Source: Citrus sinensis
Taxonomy: Eukaryota; Streptophyta; Magnoliopsida; Sapindales; Rutaceae
Length of the DNA stretch: 64,000 nucleotides
NCBI RefSeq assembly: GCF_022201045.2
Contig: NC_068558.1
Coordinates: forward strand, 30,585,501 to 30,649,500
Direction of reading: 5' to 3'
Shown: in pieces, positions 10,290 to 18,704 of the stretch
How positions within the stretch are numbered: position 1 is the stretch's first letter
How the letters are laid out: each line of letters opens with the position of its first letter
The notes under the pieces: model-generated
Database searches by the model: none
What the model was told of the DNA's origin: nothing
Seen by the model: only the letters and a program-made list of their open reading frames with translations
Position numbers and translations under genes: made by a program

Positions 10290-12839
10290 ATGGTTCGTTC
10301 TTCTCGTACAGGTACACTTTCGTTTGATCCTGAAATTGAGAAGACAGCTCGCCAGCTGAGACAGCAGACTAAGCGAGCTAAGCAACGATCCTTGTCGCCT
10401 TTGCTTTCTGAAATAGATACAGTACCTGATTTAGTTGAATCATCTAGCGATTCAGAAGAACAAGTGATGGATAGACCTGCACCTGTAGAAAGAACTCTTA
10501 GAGAGTTAGCTGAACCAGACTTGAATCAACAACCACTCTGCATTCAATATGCAGATTTGGAGGTAAATTTTGAATTAAAGTCTGGTCTTATTCATTTATT
10601 ACCCAAGTTTCATGGTTTTGCAGGTGAAGATCCTCATAAACATCTTAAGGAGTTTCATGTTGTGTGCTCAAGTATGAGGCCACAAGGCGTGACTGAAGAG
10701 CAGATTAAGCTGCGTGCTTTTCCGTTCTCTGTAGATGGGCTAGCTAAAGATTGGTTATACTACTTGCCTCCTGGATCAATTACAACGTGGAATGGTTTGA
10801 AGAAGCAGTTCCTTGAGAAGTACTTTCCTGCTTCAAGAGCTGCCAACATCAGAAAAGATATTTGTGGGATCAGACAACTTCCTGGGGAGACTTTATATGA
10901 GTATTGGGAGCGATTCAAACAATTGTGTGCCAGCTGTCCTCAGCATCAAATTTCTGATCAACTTCTTATTCAATATTTTTACGAAGGACTGTCATTGATG
11001 GATAGGAGTATGATAGATGCTGCTAGTGGAGGCGTGTTGGTGAACAAGACCCCTACTCAAGCAAGGGAGTTGATATCAAATATGGCTGCCAATGCACAAC
11101 AATTTAGCAGCAGGCAAGAGCTCACTTCAAGGAAGGTGAATGAGGTAAATATTTCTTCTGTTGAACAACGTTTAGATAAACTTACTTCTCTTGTGGAAAA
11201 GTTTGTTGTAGGTAATGTGCAGCAGGTGAAGACTTGTGGTATATGTTACAATATGGGTCATTCAACTGATATGTGTCCTACACTTCAAGAAGAACCCATT
11301 GAACAAGCCAATGCAGTTGGAGGATTTCCAGGCATGCCTCAGAGGAGGTATGATCCTTATGCACAAACATACAATCTGGGATGGAAGGATCATCCCAACT
11401 TCAGCTATGGAGTTAGGCCGTCAGGATTCCCACAACAGTATCCACCAAGATATCCAGCACCTCCACAGTCAAACTCCAAGTCAGGTATATCTCTTGAAGA
11501 AATTGTTAAATCACTTGCGACTAACACTCAACAATTTCAGCAGGCAACTACAGCAAGCATTCAGAACTTGGAGAACCAAATGAGTCAATTGGCGACTACA
11601 GTGAGCCGTCTGGAGTCTCAAGTATTAGGGAGATTGCCTTCACAATCTGAGGTGAATCCAAAGCAAAACGTTAGTGCTGTCATCCTTAGAAGTGGGAAAG
11701 AGTTGCAAGAGCCTAGTAAGAAAGTGACAAAGCATGTAGAAGATGAGCTTGAGAAGAATGAATTGATGCCTCAATCTCAAGATACGGAACCCACCAGAGC
11801 GAAACCCCTACCTATTGTGATACCTCCTCCTTTTCCAAGCCGGTTTGCAAAATCCAAGAAGGAGGAACAAGAGAAAGACATCCTTGAGACATTTCGCAAG
11901 GTTGAGGTAAATATTCCTTTATTAGATGCTATAAAACAAATACCTCGATATGCTAAAGTCCTTAAGGAACTGTGCACCTCTAAGAGAAAATTAAGAGGAG
12001 ATGAAAAAGTTCACATGGGGGAGAATGTTTCAGCAGTTCTTCAAAAGAAACTACCTCCTAAGTGCAAGGATCCAGGTATGTTTACTATCCCTTGTAAAAT
12101 TGGTAGTGTTAAAATTGAAAAGGCTTTGTTAGATCTAGGAGCTTCTATTAATGTCATGCCTCGTTCCATTTATTCATCCTTGAATGTTGGTCCATTAAAA
12201 GAAACTGGCGTAATAATTCAACTAGCTGATAGGTCTAATGCATATCCTGATGGGGTATTAGAAGATGTCTTAGTACAAGTTAATGAGTTGGTTTTTCCTG
12301 CTGATTTTTATGTACTTGATATGGAAGATGATAACTCCTCTAATTCTGTCCCAATTTTGCTAGGAAGACCTTTTCTTAAGACTGCTAGGACTAAAATGGA
12401 TGTACATAAAGGAACTCTCACTATGGAGTTTGATGGAGAGGTTATAGAATTCAATATGAATGATGCCATGAAATATCCTAGTGAGGAACATTCAGTATTT
12501 TCTGTGGATGTTATTAACCCTATAGTGCAGGAAATTTTTTACAAGAAAAAGACGAAGACATTTCATGATAGAATGATTTTGAGAAACGAGTTCTCTGTTG
12601 GTCAAAAAGTTCTTCTTTTTCATTCTAAACTTAAACTTTTTCCGGGTAAATTACGTTCTTGCTGGGTTGGACCTTTTATTGTTACTAATGTTTTTCCTCA
12701 TGGTGCAGTTGAGATTCGGAGTCCGACCTCTGACAAAGTTTTTAAGGTTAATGGTCATCGCTTAAAACCTTTTTATGAAGGTTTTTCGGTGAATATTGTG
12801 GAGGATGTGGCTCTCGAGAGTCCCAATTATGGAGATTGA
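10290..12839 (+). CDS. E2 Gag-protease polyprotein fused to integrase C-terminal tail
   Basis: 849 codons, open throughout. The start MVRSSRTGTLSFDPEIEK matches the gag starts of E1 and of the LOG element. A retrotransposon gag capsid core lies at about residues 100-235, and a perfect CCHC knuckle (CGICYNMGHSTDMC, C-x2-C-x4-H-x4-C) at about 316-329. A Pro/Gln-rich linker follows. The protease motif LLDLGASINVMP is at ~613 and LLGRPFLKTA at ~690. From about residue 750 the frame enters the integrase tail (KTFHDRMILRNEFSVGQ, then LFPGKL and the GPF motif), with no RT, RNase H or DDE domain between. Intact gag suggests it can still make particles. The fused tail may be a passive scar or may add chromatin or nucleic-acid binding (inference). 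There are no disabling mutations, unlike the surrounding E1. Confidence 0.92.
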   Translation: MVRSSRTGTLSFDPEIEKTARQLRQQTKRAKQRSLSPLLSEIDTVPDLVESSSDSEEQVMDRPAPVERTLRELAEPDLNQQPLCIQYADLEVNFELKSGLIHLLPKFHGFAGEDPHKHLKEFHVVCSSMRPQGVTEEQIKLRAFPFSVDGLAKDWLYYLPPGSITTWNGLKKQFLEKYFPASRAANIRKDICGIRQLPGETLYEYWERFKQLCASCPQHQISDQLLIQYFYEGLSLMDRSMIDAASGGVLVNKTPTQARELISNMAANAQQFSSRQELTSRKVNEVNISSVEQRLDKLTSLVEKFVVGNVQQVKTCGICYNMGHSTDMCPTLQEEPIEQANAVGGFPGMPQRRYDPYAQTYNLGWKDHPNFSYGVRPSGFPQQYPPRYPAPPQSNSKSGISLEEIVKSLATNTQQFQQATTASIQNLENQMSQLATTVSRLESQVLGRLPSQSEVNPKQNVSAVILRSGKELQEPSKKVTKHVEDELEKNELMPQSQDTEPTRAKPLPIVIPPPFPSRFAKSKKEEQEKDILETFRKVEVNIPLLDAIKQIPRYAKVLKELCTSKRKLRGDEKVHMGENVSAVLQKKLPPKCKDPGMFTIPCKIGSVKIEKALLDLGASINVMPRSIYSSLNVGPLKETGVIIQLADRSNAYPDGVLEDVLVQVNELVFPADFYVLDMEDDNSSNSVPILLGRPFLKTARTKMDVHKGTLTMEFDGEVIEFNMNDAMKYPSEEHSVFSVDVINPIVQEIFYKKKTKTFHDRMILRNEFSVGQKVLLFHSKLKLFPGKLRSCWVGPFIVTNVFPHGAVEIRSPTSDKVFKVNGHRLKPFYEGFSVNIVEDVALESPNYGD

Positions 12840-12874
12840 TGCATAAATGTGTCTAGCCAAAGACATAAAACAAA

Positions 12875-12900
12875 GGCGCTTTTTTGGGAGGCAACCCAAA
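12875..12900 (+). other. E2 post-pol hairpin (AGGCAA loop)
   Basis: Thirty-six bases after the stop of the polyprotein, GGCGCT is followed by the inverted repeat TTTGGG / CCCAAA (12883-12888, 12895-12900) around the loop AGGCAA. Equivalent structures follow pol in E1 (17989) and E3 (54944) with different stem bases. Confidence 0.7.
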
Positions 12901-12959
12901 TGATTTGTTTGTTTTGGTTTTTGTTATATCTTCTTTTAATTTTGATTCAAAAAAAAAAA

Positions 12960-13180
12960 TTTTGCTTATTTTGGTCAGAAGAAAATTTTTGATAAGGCGT
13001 GCCCACGTCTTAGCTAATAAGTACTTCTGTAATTTTTAAAGTAACATAGTTTTAAGGCGTGCCCACGTACTTAATAAAAAAGTACTTCTGAAATTTAATG
13101 TGTTTGCTTATTTTGGTCAGAAGAAAATTTTTTATAAGGCGTGCCCACGTACTTATTAGAAAAGTACTTCTGAAATTTTT
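12960..13180 (+). repeat. Three-copy repeat carrying GGCGTGCCCACG
   Basis: Three degenerate units near 12993, 13055 and 13137 share AAGGCGTGCCCACGT followed by AAGTACTTCTG. CGTGCCCACG is a small inverted repeat and AAGTACTT a palindrome. A related stretch, AAGGCGTGGGCGCGTG, occurs in the E2 LTR. No coding role is seen. Confidence 0.7.
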
Positions 13181-13201
13181 AGTGTCTCAAAGTGATTCAT
13201 C

Positions 13202-13312
13202 ACTAAAAAAAAAAAAAAAAAAAAAAAAAATTATTTATTTATTTATTTTTTTTTCGTTCCTTTCTTTCTTTCTTTTTATTTATTTATTTATTTTAAAAAA
13301 AAAAAAAAAACC
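13202..13312 (+). repeat. A-rich and T-rich simple repeats
   Basis: A run of about 25 A followed by TTTA/TTTC-type repeats and a second A run. Low-complexity DNA. Confidence 0.8.
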
Positions 13313-13329
13313 AAAAATCGAAAATCACT

Positions 13330-13996
13330 GTTCACTATTCACTGTTCACAAAATCCCTAATTTTCCAGAAATTGTTTTCTTCTCCAGCCACTTGCAGCAC
13401 ACCAGCAGCAAACCAGCCCGCCGGAAAACGCACCATCCCGTGAGCGCAGCACCAGCATCCCGTGTCTCGCAGCCCAGCAGCGCGCAACGAAGTCCCACCA
13501 GCGAAAGCAGCCGCGCGCAACGCAGCAAGCCCCAGCCATCACCATCGTGCGAAATCATCAGCAACCGTGCGCGCAACACATCCCGCGAAGCAGCAGCAGT
13601 AACGCCCCGCAACGCAGATCCTCAGCTCCAGCCCGCACGCAACCAGCAGTGCGCAACTAGCAACCAGCAGCCGCAGCCTAAGCAGCAGCAGCAACCGTGC
13701 GCGCAACACAGCCCACGCATCAGCAGCAGCCGCGCGCAACGCAACGCAGCACCAGCATCCCGCGCGCAGCAAGCTCCAGCCATCACCATCGCGCAGCGCA
13801 ACGCAACGCAGCACCAGCGTCAGCCCAGCTCTCGCGCACAACACAGCCCACGCAGCGCGCAGATCCAGCAGCCCCAGCGCGCGCGTGCAACACAATCAGT
13901 GCCATCCCGCGTCCATCAAGCAAGCTCCAGCCGAGCAGCAATCGCAACGCAACCAGCCTACGACCTGCATTCCAGGCGCGTGAATCGAAATCCGTG
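13330..13996 (+). repeat. GC- and CpG-rich degenerate repeat block in E2
   Basis: About 650 bp with composition unlike the AT-rich element around it. It is built from variants of CGCGCAACGCAGCACCAGC, CAGCAGCAGC and AAGCTCCAGCCATCACCATC. The forward frame 13098-13997 is open for 299 codons (Ser/Arg/Gln/Ala-rich), but antisense frames are open over much of the same DNA, so openness reflects lack of AT-rich stop codons rather than selection. Many CpGs are intact, which fits a recent insertion that has not yet decayed. It could be captured DNA or a self-expanded spacer. I recognise no protein in it. Confidence 0.75.
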
Positions 13997-14164
13997 ACAA
14001 GATGGAGCAGAATTTGGCCGCATACTTCAAGAGTGTGGGATTTATCCCACCATTCCCGCCAAGCCCATAGACGTTATGAGGATCAAAGCTCACAATTCAG
14101 GGAAGTTTTTGCCCTTAATCTTTTATCCTTACGCTTTAATTTTTATGTGAGCTTTGATTATCTT

Positions 14165-14202
14165 ACATTGGGGACAATGTCAGTTCTTGGTGTGGGGGAG
14201 GG
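14165..14202 (+). other. E2 internal hairpin + PPT-like cassette
   Basis: Inverted repeat ACATTG / CAATGT (14165-14170, 14175-14180) with loop GGGA, then the purine tract TTGGTGTGGGGGAGGG at 14187-14202. The 13-mer TTGGTGTGGGGGA is repeated exactly in the true PPT next to the right LTR (15637). Confidence 0.7.
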
Positions 14203-14312
14203 ATTTTTGCATTATTGATGTCTGGAATTATTGTTTTCACTCTACTCATCCTTAAATGATTTTGGAGTTAGTATGCTTCATATATTATTAATTTTCTTTT
14301 CCTCTCTCTCTC

Positions 14313-14454
14313 ACTACTCTTTTCCCATCTATCTCAAATTATTTACATCTATTTTTATTCTATCATACTCTTTCATCACTCACACTACTCTTTTCCCATC
14401 TATCTCAAATTATTTACATCTATTTTTATTCTATCATACTCTTTCATCACTCAC
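14313..14454 (+). repeat. 71-bp tandem duplication, pyrimidine-rich
   Basis: Two near-identical 71-bp units (14313-14383, 14384-14454) starting ACTACTCTTTTCCC, in a C/T-rich stretch (14230-14570) that is open in one frame only through low complexity. Confidence 0.85.
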
Positions 14455-15614
14455 ATTTTATCTTTCACTTTTCATATTACTACATACATCTTTCTCACTT
14501 CTTATCATTTTTACCTTTTCTTTTATATATCACTCATACCTTCTTCTCATTCTACACCACTATTGATGGTTGATTCATTTGAAGAGTGTACATGATTTGA
14601 TGGCAAATTTACCAACTTTGTGAGGATTTGAGCCTATGAGCAACCACTTTGCTCTAATATTTTTGTTGTGTGAATATCAATCTTAGTTTGTTTATTCTAG
14701 AACTTGCTTTGTTATGCATGCTGAAGCCGCATTACGGGATTTTATGCATTAAAATGATAAGGGCAAACCCTTTTCCATTTTTCTATTCTCGCATTTTTTT
14801 TTCTCTACCCGAATACCTGTATTTGCTATCTTTGTTTGAGCCTTAACCATTACCCATCTAATTTTCTCCGTCTACTGAACCATTTTTCTTCTTTTTGAGC
14901 CTTAATTTAAGGAGATTTTTGGACTCATTGTGTGGATATATTTTGTTGCTTTTTCTACCTTGTAATAAAGTTTCTCAATTAGATCAACAAGCATTATGCT
15001 TGAATTAAATTGTGCAAGGTTCGTTTCTTTTGTTTGATTCAAAAAAAAAAAAGAAAAAAAACAACAAAAAAAAAAGAAAAAAAAAGAAAAAGAAAAATCG
15101 AAAAAAAAAAGAAAAAAATGTTTACATTCTTGGTGACTTGAGTAGAAATAAGCATTTTGATATCATAAGTTCATTCAATGAGTTCATTCTTCTCGTTTTG
15201 ATCTCTTTTTCTTTCGTAAACCTTTCTTTTTCATTTAACCCCATTACAACCCTTTTAAGACCCTTAGATTTTTGCATTTTATTCATGTTTTGTGGATTGA
15301 GATGTGATATATAAGCAAGCTTATGGTAATAGCATTCTTTGATTTGATTTGAGTGCATAAATGACACCCTAAACACTTTGAGTGCATGGAGTGAAGTCAA
15401 TGAGAGGGTTATTAAATCTTGCTGCACTTGAATTTTGAATGGATCTTCTTGGTGGTTGAATGTTCTTATTCTATCTTATGAGATTCTATGCTTTAAAAAT
15501 CCTTGTCTCTCGAACGTTGAACGACTTAATTTCTTGAGGTATGCTTGCTTAAAATTGTTTTTGGATGAGTTGAGATGAGAATTGAGTGGAGATTTGAGAT
15601 TAATCTTGAGTTAT

Positions 15615-15652
15615 ATGCTTGAGGACAAGCATCATCTTGGTGTGGGGGAATT
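15615..15652 (+). other. E2 terminal hairpin + polypurine tract
   Basis: Inverted repeat ATGCTTG / CAAGCAT (15615-15621, 15626-15632) with loop AGGA, 4 nt, then the PPT TTGGTGTGGGGGAATT (15637-15652) abutting the right LTR. The PPT primes plus-strand synthesis (established). The hairpin role is unknown. Confidence 0.8.
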
Positions 15653-16842
15653 TGTTAGAGTGCAATTTATGCACTAGTTTTGCATTATTTACTTCCCTTA
15701 ATATCAATGTTTTGCACTTAATAATAGTGATTTACTTGTGTTTTACTTTTGTAGGTGCAATTCTATGGATTGATGATAAAATTGAGCTATAAGATGATGT
15801 TTAAGGATTATTGTTCCCTTGGAGAAATTATGAGCGGCAGAAGAACTTTGTTGATAAGGCGTGGGCGCGTGCTGTCAACTGCGGACCTGCAGTTTTTAGT
15901 TTAACGTGTTTTGTATTTTTGGTTATTTTTGTAATTACGAATTTAATATTTCAGATATTAGGATTTTATTTTAAATAGAATTCTAAAAGAGAAGAGAGAG
16001 AGAGTATTTAAGGGAGGAATCTATTGTGGAAAGGGAGATTTTTTGGATTGGAGAAAAAGAAACCCTAGATCTAATTTTTCTCTTCTCTCTATGAGGAACT
16101 AAACCCATTTTTCTGGTTGAAGGATAATGAAGCTTTGATTCATCACTACTGTGAGATCTTTCTTATGCTTTAATTGTTTTATTACTTTTTGGGTATTTGT
16201 TTATTCTCTGAATTAGTTTCATGATTATGTTTGTTAATTAGGTAATTGGCCACTATTTAATTATCAACTTAATCTATTGTCAATTAAAGGATTCATCGTA
16301 TGAAGAATTTAATGTTTGTGACAAATAACATAGCAGAGAGTTGTGTTGTGAGAATAAACAATCTAATTTAAATGAATCATCATATGTGTTGATTAGGATT
16401 TGGGTCTCTCTGGTTTTTCAGGCTGTCAATTGATTAAATCCTATGATCGTATCTAGGGTTGTCCATTGATTAGGGAAATAACCAACGGTCGTACCTTGGT
16501 TATCGACTAGTTAAGGAGAGATTGGCTATTAGAGGATCTCAATAGCTATAACCGGTCTATTCATAAGTAATAATAATCTATATTTGAATCAATGATCAGT
16601 AGTCGAATCAAGCTGAGTTAATTCCTTCAACCAGAGCTTTCTCCAATTTGAATTACAACTTTAATTTGCATTCTTATTATTTTAATTTGATTTTTATTAT
16701 TGTCAACAAAACCCCCATTTTATGTTTTGCATTTTAAAAGGATTTAAATAATTACCGATCTCTGTGGACACGACCCTGCTCAATCACTATACACAATTTA
16801 TTTAGAGTAGGAATTTATTTTTGTTGGCTTCGACACCCATCA
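15653..16842 (+). repeat. E2 right LTR
   Basis: 1190-bp direct repeat of 9035-10224, ending ACACCCATCA, followed by TSD ATTCC. Confidence 0.95.
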
Positions 16843-16847
16843 ATTCC

Positions 16848-17943
16848 CCACATACTGGAGTCATGCCATGCTGCAGTATATGGAGGACATTTTGGTGGTC
16901 ACAGAACAGCTGCTAAAGTTCTACAATCGGGTTATTACTGGCCTACTATTTTTAAAAATGCTTATGAATTTGTTAAATATTGTGACATGTGTCAAAGGAT
17001 AGGGAACATAATTAAAAGAAATGAAATGCCATTGACCAACATTCTAGAAGTGGAAGTTTTTTATGTATGGGGAATAGATTTCATGGGACCTTTTCTACCA
17101 TCCTTTGGGAACTTGTATATCCTTGTTGCTATGGGTTATGTCTCCAAGTGGGTAGAGGCTGCAACATTACCTACCAATGATGCTAAAACAGTGGTGGCTT
17201 TTCTTTAGAAAAACATTTTTTCCAGGTTTGGCACTCCTAGAGCAATTATTAGTGATAAGGGTACTCATTTTTGCAACAAAGTCTTTACTGCAGCTATAGT
17301 AAAATATGGAGTCAGACACAAGGTAGCAACAGCATATCACCCACAGTCCAATGGTCAGGCTGAAGTGTCCAACTTAGAAAAAGTGGTGAACCTAACACGG
17401 AAGGATTGGTCTTTGCAGTTACATGACTCTCTATGGACCTACAAAACAGCATACAAAACTCCACTTGGCATGTCTCCTTACCGAATTGTTTATGGGAAGG
17501 CTTGTCATTTGCCACTAGAGCTAGAGCATAAAGCACACTAGGCACTGAAGAAATTAAATTGGGACATTCATGCTGCAGCAGAGCAAAAAAAGCTTCAACT
17601 TTGTGAGCTTGATGAATTACGGTTATTTTCATATGAAAATGCTAGAATCTATAAAGAAATGACAAAACACTGGCACGACAAGCATATCAAACACAGGCAA
17701 TTTAGCCCTGGTCAACTAGTGCTGCTCTACAATACAAGACTAAGATTATTTCCAGGGAAGCTTAAATCACGATGGTCTGGACCTTTTAGGCTATTAAAAT
17801 TTTACCCTCATGGAGCTGTTGATCTTTTAGATGAACAAACAGGTCACGAATTTAAAGTTAATGGACACAGGGTTAAGCATTACATACACCCAGCAGCAAA
17901 GTGTTCAAAGGAGGTTTTACTCCTTAAAGAACCCAACTATTGA
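16848..17943 (+). pseudogene. E1 integrase, main part, broken
   Basis: Resumes the frame cut by E2. The zinc-binding HHCC region (HAAVYGGHFGGHRTA, then CDMCQRIG) lies at ~16870-17000. Catalytic-core positions are GIDFMGPF (~17070), IISDKGTHF (~17250) and SNGQAEVSN (~17350). The C-terminal GPF domain (RWSGPFRLLKFYPHGAV) is near 17773. A TAG at ~17206 and another near 17540, plus a deletion of about 25 bp near 17375, inactivate it. The last 94 codons (17659-17943) are open. Confidence 0.9.
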
Positions 17944-17981
17944 GCAGTAAAAGAAGGTCAGACTGAAGGACCTTAAATCAA

Positions 17982-18004
17982 GCGCTCCATGGGAGGCAAC
18001 CCAT
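17982..18004 (+). other. E1 post-pol hairpin (AGGCAA loop)
   Basis: GCGCT followed by ATGGG / CCCAT (17989-17993, 18000-18004) around AGGCAA, about 40 bp after the pol stop. Loop and position match E2 and E3, and stem bases differ in a paired way. Confidence 0.7.
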
Positions 18005-18704
18005 TATGGAGATAGCCACTTCAAACCAAGTTTGATCATCTTTGGTTTTGTTGATGGTTTTCCTTCTCTTCCATTTTATTTAATCTTGTTCTTCAATTCA
18101 AGTTACTTAGTTTAATCTTTTCACATTATTGCTTTTTTTTATGTTGCTATCATTTGATCTCTTTATTTTTAATTATGTTTTTAGAATTGGTGTTAGTTTT
18201 TGTGGTAAGTATGAGTGGCATTAGCTTTCCATTTTAACCAGTGGGGTTGTATGGTGACAGAGTGCAGAGGCAAGCCACGTGTCAAAGAGCATTGGAGAGA
18301 CGTATGTAACCGTTACTAGAGCAAGCAAGTGTGTATTGCAGCACCCAATATTACCGTTACAATAAATTAAAAATTAGAGCCTCTCACTTATTGTTGGAGA
18401 TAAATCATGACAGATGGTGGCGTGGATTTGGATAGCAATTGCGAAGAAATCTCTGAAATTAATGCATTAATTTCGTTGCCCTATGTTTTAGGGATATACA
18501 TATTAAATTCAAAATATTTTCTTCCCTCATTTATCTTTAGTTTCCGGATTTATCTTCAATTAAAGTCCACTATAAAAGGGAGTCACTGTGAGTAGTGATC
18601 TACGGCACTATTCCCCATCTCCTTCGCAAATACAACTCTCATAATTCTTAACCTCTTTTTCTCATTTTACTCTCAGAGACCCTCAAATTGTTACTGCTAT
18701 AGCA

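Larger units (their letters stand above)
9035..16842 (+). mobile_element. E2: young non-autonomous Gypsy element (gag-protease only) inserted in E1 integrase
   Basis: 7808-bp element with two 1190-bp LTRs (9035-10224 and 15653-16842; only three differences noticed), ends TGTTAG...ATCA, and perfect TSD ATTCC (9030-9034 and 16843-16847). It has a tRNA-Asp-type primer site at 10230 and a polypurine tract at 15637. The interior holds one long frame (10290-12839) that goes from gag through protease straight into the integrase C-terminal tail. RT, RNase H and the integrase core are absent. It is followed by ~2.8 kb of noncoding DNA containing a GC-rich block and two hairpin+PPT cassettes. It resembles the published TR-GAG class of non-autonomous elements. 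It would need RT and integrase from a relative. Confidence 0.95.

Noticed and set aside
13098..13997. 299-codon open frame in the GC-rich block
   Set aside because: Antisense frames are open over much of the same DNA, the translation begins with poly-Lys/Phe runs from A/T tracts, and no motif is recognisable. Openness follows from composition.
14231..14566. 111-codon Ser/Phe/Leu-rich frame
   Set aside because: It comes from a pyrimidine-rich tandem repeat. No protein signal.
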